From an uncultured Pseudomonadota bacterium (lineage in GTDB: Bacteria; Pseudomonadota; Gammaproteobacteria; Burkholderiales; Methylophilaceae): a stretch of DNA of 64,000 nt. The translations under genes were made by a program, and so were the position numbers. Under the pieces are notes generated by a model. It saw nothing but the letters and a program-made list of their open reading frames with translations. It was not told the origin of the DNA and searched no databases. The stretch is from NCBI GenBank assembly GCA_903876765.1, contig CAIRBH010000031.1, forward strand, positions 28,402-92,401. Direction: 5' to 3'. Shown here in pieces: positions 54,319-63,143 of this stretch; the stretch's first letter is position 1, and every line of letters starts with the position of its first letter.

Positions 54319-56895
54319 ATGTCATCTACCTTTTTAAATCGCTACCCTCGGGCAAATAATCGCCACGATGAAATGCTTCACCCCAATGGTGAAGTGCGTC
54401 CTCATTGGGAAGATTTAATCAACACGGTAGGTAACGCCTCAGAATCTGCCATGCGTCAGCGCGTTGAAAGCGTACAGCGGCAGATTAAAGAAAATGGGGT
54501 GACCTACAACATTTATGCCGATACGCAAGGTGCGCAAAGACCTTGGGATTTAGACGTTCTGCCGTTGGTGATTCCTGAAGATGAATGGGCAGGCATTGAA
54601 GCCGCAGTCATTCAACGTGCCGAGTTATTGAATGCGATTTTGGTAGATGTTTACGGCGCACAAAGTTTATTCAAAGAAGGCCAGTTGCCGCTTTCATTGT
54701 TGCATGCCAATGCAGGGTTTTTAAGGCCTTGTCACGGCATAGCACTGCCCGGCAATATAGCTTTACATCATTACGCGGTAGATATTGCCAGAGCGCCCAA
54801 TGGTCAATGGTGGGTAATTGCCGATAGAACGCAGGCACCATCAGGTGCTGGCTACGCGCTAGAAAATAGAACGATCATTTCTAATATCTACCCCGAGCTT
54901 TTTTATGATTTAAAAGTCAGGCGATTAAGCGAATATTTCTCCTCACTGCGTGACAGCCTTAACCATTGGGGTAGGCTGTGTGCGGCTAAACAATCGGCAT
55001 CCAACCCGCAGATTAAACCGCTAAGAGACGGCGAAAACCCACTGGCCGTTATTCTAACGCCCGGCCCCTATAATGAAACCTATCATGAGCAATCCTACTT
55101 GGCGGGTTACCTTGGTTTTCCGCTGGTGCAGGGCAGTGATTTAACGGTTAGAAATAATATCGTGATGCTCAAAACGCTGTCTGGTCTAAAGCCAGTGCAC
55201 GCCATTATGCGCCGCGTGGATGATGATTTTTGCGACCCACTCGAGCTTAATTCAGATTCACTGTTAGGCGTTTCAGGCCTCATTAAATCAGCCAGAGCGG
55301 GCAACGTGCTGATTACCAATTCGCTAGGCTCAAACATTTTAGAATCTGGCTCACTGTTAGGCTTTTTGCCTAAGTTATGTCAGCATTTTTTCAATGCACC
55401 ACTCAAAATGCCATCGGTCGCCTCATGGTGGTGTGGCGAGGCTTCAGCACTTGAATACGTGATTGCAAATTTAAATCATTTGGTGATTAAGCCCGCTTTT
55501 CCGCAACGCAGAGAACGCCCAATTTTTGGTGAAGATTTGTCTGATAGCGATAAAGATAAACTGATTCAAAAACTGCGCGCCAATCCTAATCATTACCTAG
55601 CGCAAGAGCTGGTTAAAATTTCTCAAGCGCCAGTGTGGGACCAAGCCGAATCAAACAAACTCACCGCCAATGCCATAGGGCTTAGGGTTTACGTATGCGC
55701 AACGCCCAATGGCTATGTGGTCATGCCGGGCGGGCTCACTCGGGTGGCCGCGGGTGAAGATAATCGGGTGATTACCATTCAACAAGGCGGCACCAGCAAA
55801 GACACTTGGGTGTTGGGTGATCAAACACATATCCATCAAAGTTTGATACGCAAAACAGTTTCAAGTAAAGATTTGGTGCATGAAAATGCCTATCTCTCTA
55901 GCCGCACGGTAGAGAATTTATATTGGTTTGGCCGCTACAGTGTCAGAATCAATCTAGCTTCAAGGCTATTAAGAGCCTCATTACTTTATTTCTTAGAATA
56001 TTCATCGTCAGAATACCAAGCCACCGAATGGACAGCCGTGCATGGCCTGTGTGTTTGGTATGGGTTAATGGCAGATACTGCAAAAGATAAAGAGTCTAGT
56101 GCACCTTTATCCATAGACCATAACGAAATTGAAAAACAACTGATTTCAGCCGTGCTATCAAAAGACGGCAATAGCCTCGCTAAAAACATACAACAGTTTT
56201 ACCAACTTTGTTTTAATTTAAGAGAGCGTTTATCGCTGGATAACTGGCGGGCGATTAATCAATTTTGCCAAATCTATATAGCGCCTAATCCGCAGGCATC
56301 GTCAATTGCGCCTAATACGCAAGCATCGTTAAGTGAAGTACTTTCAATTCTTAATGAAACCTGCACCTCGTTAGTCACTTTATCGGGCTACTCATTAGAT
56401 GGCATGACACGAGACCATGGCTGGCGCTTTTTATCTATGGGCAGAAGAATAGAGCGCATTCAGTTCTTATGCACGCTTATTCAAAGCGGGCTTAACATGC
56501 CGGTAGAAAGTAACTTAGATTGGTTATTAGAACTCACAGACAGCATCGTCACCTATCGTTCACGATACAGCGCCCACCCCGAATTGCTACCCGTACTCGA
56601 CTTAATTTTATTAGATGAGAACAACCCCAACGCCATGATTTTTCAGCTCAAGGGTTTTATTAAATACCTCACTAACATTAATGATCATTACGGCAATACG
56701 CATGAAGAGCAAATCATGACAGCAAGGTTAGATGCGCTGTTAGCACTAAACCCCGACCAAGATTTTCAGCGTGGCAGCACTCAATTAATGGAATGGTTGC
56801 AAGTAACCTATCAGGCCAGTATTGAGATTTCAGAAAGCATGAGCCATAAGTTCTTTAGCTATTCCAGCATTCAGCAAGAAAGTAACCGGTATTAA
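54319..56895 (+). CDS. circularly permuted ATP-grasp and alpha-E domain fusion
   Basis: 858 residues. The N-terminal half (to ~490) is a circularly permuted ATP-grasp type 2 (DUF404/DUF407, COG2308): QAPSGAGYALENRTIISNIYPE, LTPGPYNETYHEQSYLAGYLG and VMPGGLTRVAAG. The C-terminal half (from ~530) is an alpha-E domain (DUF403, COG2307): AYLSSRTVENLYWFGRYSVR, then FLSMGRRIERIQFLCTL. The two are often separate genes; here they are fused. The alpha-E part holds an in-frame 30-nt tandem duplication (IAPNPQASS / IAPNTQASL). ATP-grasp would form a peptide-type amide bond. Confidence 0.9.
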   Translation: MSSTFLNRYPRANNRHDEMLHPNGEVRPHWEDLINTVGNASESAMRQRVESVQRQIKENGVTYNIYADTQGAQRPWDLDVLPLVIPEDEWAGIEAAVIQRAELLNAILVDVYGAQSLFKEGQLPLSLLHANAGFLRPCHGIALPGNIALHHYAVDIARAPNGQWWVIADRTQAPSGAGYALENRTIISNIYPELFYDLKVRRLSEYFSSLRDSLNHWGRLCAAKQSASNPQIKPLRDGENPLAVILTPGPYNETYHEQSYLAGYLGFPLVQGSDLTVRNNIVMLKTLSGLKPVHAIMRRVDDDFCDPLELNSDSLLGVSGLIKSARAGNVLITNSLGSNILESGSLLGFLPKLCQHFFNAPLKMPSVASWWCGEASALEYVIANLNHLVIKPAFPQRRERPIFGEDLSDSDKDKLIQKLRANPNHYLAQELVKISQAPVWDQAESNKLTANAIGLRVYVCATPNGYVVMPGGLTRVAAGEDNRVITIQQGGTSKDTWVLGDQTHIHQSLIRKTVSSKDLVHENAYLSSRTVENLYWFGRYSVRINLASRLLRASLLYFLEYSSSEYQATEWTAVHGLCVWYGLMADTAKDKESSAPLSIDHNEIEKQLISAVLSKDGNSLAKNIQQFYQLCFNLRERLSLDNWRAINQFCQIYIAPNPQASSIAPNTQASLSEVLSILNETCTSLVTLSGYSLDGMTRDHGWRFLSMGRRIERIQFLCTLIQSGLNMPVESNLDWLLELTDSIVTYRSRYSAHPELLPVLDLILLDENNPNAMIFQLKGFIKYLTNINDHYGNTHEEQIMTARLDALLALNPDQDFQRGSTQLMEWLQVTYQASIEISESMSHKFFSYSSIQQESNRY

Positions 56896-56896
56896 T

Positions 56897-57817
56897 ATGC
56901 GTTACCAAATTACGCATCAAACCAAATACAGCTATGAGTCTATCGTAACGCTCTCTCAGCAATTGCTATTTATGAGCCCCAAAAACTTTAGGTATCAAAC
57001 CTGCATTAGCCACAACATTCGCACAGAACCCAACCCCAATGAATCTTTAGCGGGGGCGGATTATTTTAACAATATCAAAAATTACATCTCTATTTTTGCC
57101 CCGCATAAAACCTTAGAAGTCAGCGCAGAATCTATTGTGGATGTGCTTAATAGGCCCACTTTAGATAAGCTTTTGCCCAGCCCCCCGTGGGAAGAAGTAA
57201 AGGCAAAACTCAGCCTAGGCCATTGGCAAGAAGAAGACCCAATAAACTACCTTTACGCCTCAGTTAAAGCGCCAGCCGATGAAGTATTTAGCCAATATGC
57301 CGAGCTGTGCTTTACGCCCAATCGGCCTTTAATTGAAGCAGCGTTCGAGCTTACACAACGCATCTATCGAGATTTTGAGTTCGATGCAGAATCTACCGAT
57401 ATCTCCACCCCGTTAATAGACTTCTTCACCAGTCGCCGTGGCGTATGCCAAGATTTTTCGCACTTAATGATTAGCTGCCTAAGAAGCCTAGGCTTAGCAT
57501 GCCGTTATGTAAGCGGCTATATTTTAACCACCCCCGCGGCAGGCCAACCACGGCTAATAGGGGCAGATGCCTCACACGCTTGGGTTTCTGTGTATTGCCC
57601 TGTAAATGGTTGGGTAGATTTTGACCCCACCAACTACTGCCTAGTGAATGACCAACATATCACAGTGGCATGGGGCAGAGACTTTAACGATGTATCGCCC
57701 ATGCGCGGCACAGTGCTTGGCGGCGGCAAACAAACGCTAGACGTTAGCGTAACCATGACACCGGTTTTTGACCATGAGCTCTCCATTCAATTGCCATTAA
57801 ATGTAGGTAATGGCTAA
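56897..57817 (+). CDS. transglutaminase-like cysteine hydrolase
   Basis: 306 residues. The N-terminal strand-rich region (MRYQITHQTKYSYESIVTLSQQ) is followed by the transglutaminase core with Cys in RRGVCQDFSHLMI, His in DASHAWVSVYCP and Asp in VDFDPTNYCL. The C-terminal HGQ-rich DYNDVSPMRGTVLGGG-type motif (here DFNDVSPMRG) is typical of COG1305 proteins beside alpha-E genes. It starts 1 nt after the ATP-grasp/alpha-E stop. Its last 138 nt are duplicated at 60142-60279, flanking the toxin-antitoxin segment. Confidence 0.9.
   Translation: MRYQITHQTKYSYESIVTLSQQLLFMSPKNFRYQTCISHNIRTEPNPNESLAGADYFNNIKNYISIFAPHKTLEVSAESIVDVLNRPTLDKLLPSPPWEEVKAKLSLGHWQEEDPINYLYASVKAPADEVFSQYAELCFTPNRPLIEAAFELTQRIYRDFEFDAESTDISTPLIDFFTSRRGVCQDFSHLMISCLRSLGLACRYVSGYILTTPAAGQPRLIGADASHAWVSVYCPVNGWVDFDPTNYCLVNDQHITVAWGRDFNDVSPMRGTVLGGGKQTLDVSVTMTPVFDHELSIQLPLNVGNG
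57680..57817 (+). repeat. direct repeat copy 1 (intact 3' end of the transglutaminase gene)
   Basis: The last 138 nt of the transglutaminase gene, from GACTTTAACG to the stop. The same length recurs at 60142-60279 with 7 differences (95% identity), five of them synonymous. The two copies flank the TA segment. Confidence 0.95.
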
Positions 57818-57984
57818 TTAATTCCTCAGTCCCAGCGGATATGAATTTACCGGGATGGAAGCTTCATTCTTTAGAGGGTGAATTAGCAGGACATTATGCC
57901 GTCACCGTAAATGGTAACTGGCGATTAACTTTTATGTTTGATGGCGAAGATGCAATCTTGGTTGATTATCAAGATTATCACTGA
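57811..57984 (+). pseudogene. higB: truncated HigB-type toxin
   Basis: About 57 codons remain, starting right beside the end of the transglutaminase gene, with no start codon near its 5' end. The retained part has DMNLPGWKLHSLEGELAGHYA, NGNWRLTF and the C-terminal YQDYH, which match the C-terminal half of HigB mRNA interferases (RelE fold). The N-terminal half is missing. The antitoxin gene downstream is intact. An internal ATG at 57841 could still give a 47-aa fragment, but I would not expect toxicity. Confidence 0.85.
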
Positions 57985-57997
57985 AAGGATATTGAAA

Positions 57998-58303
57998 ATG
58001 AGCAGAATATATAATCCGCCACATCCCGGCGAAACCTTAAGGGATGATGTACTGCCAGCACTAGGATTGAGCGTTACCGAGGCCGCAGACCAGCTTGGCG
58101 TAGCGCGTCCTTCTTTATCACGTGTGCTTAACGGCCGTGCCGCTATTTCACCCGAGATGGCGCTACGCATAGAGCAATGGCTAGGTGTTGAAAATGGTGG
58201 CCGTGCTGATTTATGGTTAGCAGAACAAGTCACTTATGATCTTTGGCAAGCAAGAAGTAAATTCAATGCGCAGGTTAAACCTGCGGAGTTGATTGCTGCC
58301 TAA
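57998..58303 (+). CDS. higA: HigA-type antitoxin
   Basis: 101 residues from the ATG at 57998, behind an AAGGA site. The helix-turn-helix reads LGLSVTEAADQLGVARPSLSRVLNGRAAISPEMALRIEQWLG, and the N-terminal RIYNPPHPGETLRDDVLPAL is the HigA/VapI signature. Normally it binds HigB and represses higBA. It is 13 nt after the truncated toxin. Alone it may act only as a repressor. A hairpin terminator follows. Confidence 0.93.
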   Translation: MSRIYNPPHPGETLRDDVLPALGLSVTEAADQLGVARPSLSRVLNGRAAISPEMALRIEQWLGVENGGRADLWLAEQVTYDLWQARSKFNAQVKPAELIAA

Positions 58304-58328
58304 AAATTTTATGAGATTGCTAAGGAAA

Positions 58329-58356
58329 GCGCCCCAATTTTTCGAAGGGGCGTTTT
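58329..58356 (+). terminator. intrinsic terminator after higA
   Basis: GCGCCCC, AT-rich loop, GGGGCG followed by TTTT, 26 nt after the higA stop. Confidence 0.75.
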
Positions 58357-58454
58357 GAGTGGCAAAGTAATTTACCCTATGGCGCTTACCCAACTTGTTG
58401 TCCATTGAGCGATATTAAATGTAGCTTTTTTGGCTACGTTTGTAGCTAAAATTG

Positions 58455-59717
58455 CTACAGGTGGTTTGTAAATAAGCGTCTCTGAAAGAGCTTAGTATTG
58501 CTCGCAATGTGTTGGTTTAATCGTTCTACCATGGTTTTTTCCGTGCCTACGGACGCGACTGTATTTATTTCTTCTGAAGTTGTATCTAGCGCCGCCAGTA
58601 AATTATTTGAAACATCTTCTGCAATGCTTAGCACATACTTTGCTTTAAAACCAAGTGACTCAGCCATGGCAATCACTTGATCTTGATTGATATTAGATGG
58701 CTTATTTTCACCGCCGATATTAAATGCAAACGTGCGCGATAGACCTGAATAAAACGAGGTGGAAAGTAAGTCATAAAACGGTGTTAATCTTACCCCAGTA
58801 GGTGGAAAGTAGATGGAGAGGTTTTTTGCATGACTGTCATGATTTCCAACATATAGGTTAAAAAATACCCATTGTATAAATCGTTTTGTATCTGCTGCAT
58901 TTACACCGCTTTGGCTAAGTAATTCACGACATCTTAGTAGCGTTGGCCCACCATCTGTTTCATATTTAATCGTAGATGGCTTACCGTCAATCTGACATAA
59001 ATCTAGTTGCTGTAGTCTTTTGATTTGCCCATTAGCATCTAGCTGCCTGTCATAGCGTTTAATCACACATGCTTTTGCAATTGGCTGATAACTAACTTCA
59101 GCCACGCCAAGTTTTAGCTTGGTTGCAAGCTTCATTACAAATGTTTCATTGATAGCAGAAGCCCAAACACTTTCAATGCCTTGAATATCAGGTTTTACAA
59201 TATAAGTGGATGGTGAGCTACCTAAAGGCAACAATGGATTTCCGTCTTTGTCGATACAAACACTGAATTTTCTTTGTGCGCCAGCTAACGATACTCTTAA
59301 CCCGTCTTGCTCTTGAATATTGCGAATAACGCCTTGCTGTTGCGTAAACTGATCTGCAACATCCTGCCAAGTAATTGCCTGATATTTTGGCGGTTCTGGC
59401 AATTGGCTTTCAGGCAGTATGGTGAGGTTGCTGGCAGTATCGCCGCCAATGGCACTTAATAAACCAAATGTGGTGGTGGTTTGGTACTTAAGCTTTAATA
59501 AATCACGAATGCCAGCCTCTGGTAGAAGATTTTCAAAATAAGACTCAACCGACTCTCCAGAATGCTCAACCTCAGATAAGCCAATATTGGGGGATATGGC
59601 CTCTTGATAGTTTTTTCGCCAAGCAACATCATATACAAACTTAATCGGTGATTCATCGAGCAGCGTACCAACCAGCGTTTCGTCTCTATAAACGAAAAGC
59701 TTTTTAGCGGTGCTCAT
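58455..59717 (-). CDS. hipA: HipA-type kinase toxin
   Basis: 420 residues, a full-length HipA-family kinase. The N-terminal couple_hipA part (LFVYRDETLVGTLL) and ENLLPEAGIRDLLKLKYQ are followed by the P-loop-like LRVSLAGAQRKFSV, a VIKRYDR segment, and the catalytic NLYVGNHDSHAKNLSIYF (HDSHAKN, with the Asp that acts in catalysis) and PFYDLLSTSFY metal-binding motifs. It would phosphorylate a tRNA synthetase (GltX in E. coli) and arrest growth. It overlaps the hipB stop by 1 nt and is part of the toxin-antitoxin segment. Confidence 0.93.
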   Translation of the reverse strand: MSTAKKLFVYRDETLVGTLLDESPIKFVYDVAWRKNYQEAISPNIGLSEVEHSGESVESYFENLLPEAGIRDLLKLKYQTTTTFGLLSAIGGDTASNLTILPESQLPEPPKYQAITWQDVADQFTQQQGVIRNIQEQDGLRVSLAGAQRKFSVCIDKDGNPLLPLGSSPSTYIVKPDIQGIESVWASAINETFVMKLATKLKLGVAEVSYQPIAKACVIKRYDRQLDANGQIKRLQQLDLCQIDGKPSTIKYETDGGPTLLRCRELLSQSGVNAADTKRFIQWVFFNLYVGNHDSHAKNLSIYFPPTGVRLTPFYDLLSTSFYSGLSRTFAFNIGGENKPSNINQDQVIAMAESLGFKAKYVLSIAEDVSNNLLAALDTTSEEINTVASVGTEKTMVERLNQHIASNTKLFQRRLFTNHL

Positions 59718-59968
59718 TAGAAGCTACCTTTTTTCTGAATGACTAATTCCAAACCAAGCGCATCTAACACATTCAGTACTTTATTGAATTGTAGTGTTGG
59801 TTTGCCGCCTTCTAGTTCAACAATAAACCGATTGCCAGTATTGGCTAAGCCAAAAATGTCGGCCTGTGTCATTTTCTGAGCTTCTCTAAACTCACGCACA
59901 AAATTGCCTAAATCTTGAGTCGATTTTATTTTCATTGGCTTATTAAAATTGCTGTCTTTATTAATCAT
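59717..59968 (-). CDS. hipB: HipB-type antitoxin
   Basis: 83 residues, XRE helix-turn-helix. DLGNFVREFREAQKMTQADIFGLANTGNRFIVELEGGKPTLQFNKVLNVLDALGLEL matches HipB. It neutralises HipA and represses its own operon. The start may be ATG 59968 or ATG 59935 (MKIKSTQ). Three 14-bp palindromes lie upstream (59984-60097), the first 15 nt before the start. It is transcribed ahead of hipA. Confidence 0.92.
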   Translation of the reverse strand: MINKDSNFNKPMKIKSTQDLGNFVREFREAQKMTQADIFGLANTGNRFIVELEGGKPTLQFNKVLNVLDALGLELVIQKKGSF

Positions 59969-59983
59969 GATGAGCCACTATAG

Positions 59984-60097
59984 TTACCTTTCGGTAATAT
60001 TTTACATGATTCATTCGTTTTTGCAATTAAAAATTACCGTATGGTAATTTTATTGACTATATCGTTGCATTTTGTATAAATAATTACCTAACGGTAA
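59984..60097 (-). promoter_or_regulatory. hipBA operators: three TTACC-N4-GGTAA palindromes
   Basis: TTACCTTTCGGTAA (59984), TTACCGTATGGTAA (60034) and TTACCTAACGGTAA (60084). The starts are exactly 50 bp apart. The arms are identical and only the four central bases differ. This is the pattern expected of cooperative HipB binding and autorepression. Confidence 0.88.
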
Positions 60098-60141
60098 TCA
60101 ATATTCAGTTATCTAGTGTATATACAGAAAATCTGCCGCTG

Positions 60142-60279
60142 GACTTTAACGATGTATCACCCATGCGCGGCACGGTGCTTGGCGGCGGCAAACAAACGCT
60201 AGGCGTTAGCGTAACCATGACACCAGTTTTTGACCATGAGCTTTCCATTCAATTGCCATTAAATGTAGGTCATGGGTAA
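60142..60279 (+). repeat. direct repeat copy 2 (3' remnant of a transglutaminase gene)
   Basis: 138 nt, 95% identical to 57680-57817, ending in the same stop codon. It lacks the rest of the gene. The seven differences are mainly third-base changes (two amino-acid changes, Asp to Gly and Asn to His), which suggests it diverged as part of a functional gene rather than as dead DNA. Confidence 0.95.
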
Positions 60280-60401
60280 TCACATTGCTCTGTGTTTTCA
60301 AATTTAAGCTTAATAATAAAAACAAAAGCAGCAATGAATCATTTAATATCTAATTTATTAGCTCAGCCAAACTGTCTTAATATTTAATAAAGAGGTAATA
60401 A

Positions 60402-61973
60402 ATGGCAAAAGAAAAAGAACAAAAATCAGAACCACTAGAAAAGCAACTTTGGAAAGCCGCCGATTATCTCCGCAAAAATATTGATGCAGCTGAGTACAAG
60501 CACATTGTTTTAGGTTTAATCTTTCTCAAATACATTTCCGACTCTTTCGAGCAGCACTTCGCCAAACTGCAAGCAGGTGAAGACGAATACGCAGGGGCTG
60601 ACCCAGAAGACAAAGACGAATACGCTGCTGAGAATGTTTTCTTTGTGCCGCAAGATGCACGCTGGTCTTATCTGCAATCCAATGCGCGCCAGCCTGAAAT
60701 TGGCAAAATGGTCGATGCCGCCATGGATGCCATTGAAAAAGAAAACACGTCGCTTAAAGGTGTGCTACCGAAAGTATTCGCCCGTGATAACTTAGACCCC
60801 GCCAGCCTAGGTCAGCTCATTGATTTAGTCGGCAATATTGCGTTGGGTGATGCTAAATCTCGCAGTGCTGATGTGCTAGGTCATGTGTTTGAATACTTTT
60901 TAGGTGAGTTTGCGCTGGCTGAAGGTAAACAAGGTGGGCAGTTCTATACGCCTCGCTCAGTGGTGGAACTATTGGTGGAAATGCTAGAGCCTTATCAAGG
61001 TCGAGTATTCGACCCTTGTTGTGGCTCAGGTGGTATGTTTGTGCAATCTGAAAAGTTTGTGGCAGACCATCAAGGTCGCGTGAATGATATTTCTATCTAC
61101 GGGCAAGAGAGCAACCAAACCACATGGCGCTTGGCTAAAATGAACTTGGCTATTCGCGGTATTGAAGCCAGCCAAGTGAAATGGAACAACGAAGGCAGCT
61201 TTTTAAACGATGCACACAAAGATGTAAAGGCCGATTACATTATTGCCAACCCACCGTTTAACGTTAGCGATTGGTCTGGTGAGCTACTGCGTACCGATGG
61301 ACGCTGGCAATATGGCGTACCACCAGCGGGCAATGCTAACTTTGCATGGCTACAACACTTTATCTACCACCTATCCCCACAAGGCCAAGCAGGCGTAGTG
61401 CTGGCAAAAGGGGCACTCACCAGCAAAACTTCGGGCGAGGGTGAAATTCGCAAAGCGCTGATAGAGCAATGTAATGTGATTGATTGCATCGTCAACTTGC
61501 CTGCCAAGCTTTTCCTCAATACACAAATCCCCGCGGCTTTGTGGTTTATGAGCCGCAATAGAACCAATGGCAAATTTAGAAACCGTAGTAACGAGATATT
61601 GTTTATTGATGCCCGCAACCTAGGCCACCTCATCAACCGCCGCACCAAAGAACTTAGCCACGAAGATATAAAGCAGATTGCAGATACCTACCACGCATGG
61701 CGTAACCTCCCCCGTCATTGCGAGGAGCAAAGCGACGCGGCAATCCAGTACCAAGATATTGCAGGCTTTTGCGCATCCGTCAGTTTAGAGCGCGTTAAAG
61801 AACTTGATTACGTGCTCACCCCAGGCCGTTATGTAGGCCTGCCCGATGATGAAGATGACTTTAACTTTGCCGAGCGCTTTAACGCCCTAAAAGCAGAATT
61901 TGAAGCGCAGTTGATTGAGGAAGAAAAACTCAATAAGGCGATTGCAGAGAACTTGGCGAGGGTGAAGTTGTGA
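60402..61973 (+). CDS. hsdM: type I restriction-modification methyltransferase HsdM
   Basis: 523 residues. The N-terminal helical domain ([34 protein letters not shown]) precedes the methylase core with [13 protein letters not shown] (AdoMet site) and [12 protein letters not shown] (NPPF catalytic motif of N6-adenine methylases). Residues ~437-449 ([12 protein letters not shown]) come from an inserted palindromic repeat (61713-61747) that keeps the frame. It overlaps hsdS by 4 nt (GTGA). Confidence 0.95.
   Translation: MAKEKEQKSEPLEKQLWKAADYLRKNIDAAEYKHIVLGLIFLKYISDSFEQHFAKLQAGEDEYAGADPEDKDEYAAENVFFVPQDARWSYLQSNARQPEIGKMVDAAMDAIEKENTSLKGVLPKVFARDNLDPASLGQLIDLVGNIALGDAKSRSADVLGHVFEYFLGEFALAEGKQGGQFYTPRSVVELLVEMLEPYQGRVFDPCCGSGGMFVQSEKFVADHQGRVNDISIYGQESNQTTWRLAKMNLAIRGIEASQVKWNNEGSFLNDAHKDVKADYIIANPPFNVSDWSGELLRTDGRWQYGVPPAGNANFAWLQHFIYHLSPQGQAGVVLAKGALTSKTSGEGEIRKALIEQCNVIDCIVNLPAKLFLNTQIPAALWFMSRNRTNGKFRNRSNEILFIDARNLGHLINRRTKELSHEDIKQIADTYHAWRNLPRHCEEQSDAAIQYQDIAGFCASVSLERVKELDYVLTPGRYVGLPDDEDDFNFAERFNALKAEFEAQLIEEEKLNKAIAENLARVKL
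61713..61747 (+). repeat. palindromic repeat inserted in frame within hsdM
   Basis: The 35-nt segment CGTCATTGCGAGGAGC ... GCGGCAATCCA is a widespread bacterial repetitive element, recognised by its in-frame translation [12 protein letters not shown]. Its ends, ATTGC and GCAAT, pair. It sits in a loop before the C-terminal region (YQDIAGF) of HsdM and does not break the frame. Confidence 0.85.
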
Positions 61974-63142
61974 GTGAGTGGCAAACTGATGTTTTGGAAA
62001 ATCTTGTATCAACTCCAATTACTTACGGCGTTGTAAAGCCAGGTGACTTTCTTGAAAACGGTATTAAGCTTATTCGAGGTGGGGATGTTTACAAAGGCAA
62101 AATTAGCCAAACATTAAGAACTATTACTCCAGAGTTGTCGAAGCAGTACCAAAGAACTATTCTTGAAGGTGGCGAACTGATTGTTTCGTTAGTTGGCAAT
62201 CCGGGAGAAGTTGCCCTTGTACCGAAAGTCCTAGCTGGAGCCAATCTAGCAAGGCAAGTTGGGCTTGTCCGTTTAAAAAATAATATTTACTCTAATTTTG
62301 TACTTTATTATTTAATGTCTCCTCAAGGAGTTGGGCAGCTTTCTTCAAAAGTAATGGGGTCAGTTCAGCAAGTTATTAATTTAGCTGATTTAAGAAAAGT
62401 CGAAATTCAAATACCCCCGATAGAAGAACAAAAAGCCATCTCCTCAGTCCTCAGCAGTTTGGATGACAAAATCGACCTGCTCCATCGCCAAAACACCACC
62501 CTAGAAGGCATGGCCGAAACGCTGTTCAGACAGTGGTTTGTGGAAGAAGCGCAGGAGGATTGGGAGGAATATAAAGTTTCAGATTTTGCTGAACATTTAA
62601 AACAAGGCGTTAATCCCGCCCAGAATCCTTTAATAGAATACCACCATTACAGCCTGCCAGCATTTGATGAAAACCAATGTCCTGTATTTGAACTTGGTGC
62701 GGGAATTCTAAGTAACAAATACCGAGTATTAGAAAATACAATTCTTGTTTCAAAGTTAAATCCAAGATTTCCAAGAATATGGGCTATCCAAAACTTACCT
62801 TCAACCAACTCAGTATGCTCAACGGAGTTTCAGGTATTTAAACCAAAACAAGATAATTTATATGCATATCTGTACTTTCTATTTGGTTCAAGTCAAGCCA
62901 GAGATGAACTTGAAATGGCAGCATCAGGTACAAGTGGAAGCCACCAGCGCGTAAGGCCAGAAGATATGTTAAATATAACAACTCAGCTACCTTCAATTAG
63001 CAAGGCAAAAGAGTTTTCAGAAATTACTCAACCTTATATAGACAAAATTTCAGCAAATAGAAAACAAATCCAAACCCTAGAAAAACTCCGCGATAACTTG
63101 CTCCCCAAGTTGATGATGGGTGAAGCACGGGTGGAGTTTTAA
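61970..63142 (+). CDS. hsdS: type I restriction-modification specificity subunit HsdS
   Basis: 390 residues. Two target-recognition domains (residues ~1-150 and ~195-350) alternate with coiled-coil spacers ([45 protein letters not shown] and the C-terminal [22 protein letters not shown]). The start is GTG, overlapping hsdM by 4 nt. It sets the DNA sequence recognised by the complex. The hsdR gene is not in the window; it may lie beyond the IS element. Confidence 0.93.
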   Translation: MSEWQTDVLENLVSTPITYGVVKPGDFLENGIKLIRGGDVYKGKISQTLRTITPELSKQYQRTILEGGELIVSLVGNPGEVALVPKVLAGANLARQVGLVRLKNNIYSNFVLYYLMSPQGVGQLSSKVMGSVQQVINLADLRKVEIQIPPIEEQKAISSVLSSLDDKIDLLHRQNTTLEGMAETLFRQWFVEEAQEDWEEYKVSDFAEHLKQGVNPAQNPLIEYHHYSLPAFDENQCPVFELGAGILSNKYRVLENTILVSKLNPRFPRIWAIQNLPSTNSVCSTEFQVFKPKQDNLYAYLYFLFGSSQARDELEMAASGTSGSHQRVRPEDMLNITTQLPSISKAKEFSEITQPYIDKISANRKQIQTLEKLRDNLLPKLMMGEARVEF

Positions 63143-63143
63143 T

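Noticed and set aside
57818..60141. Prophage or integrative element with its own integrase
   Set aside because: No integrase, phage or conjugation gene is present; only TA genes and repeats.
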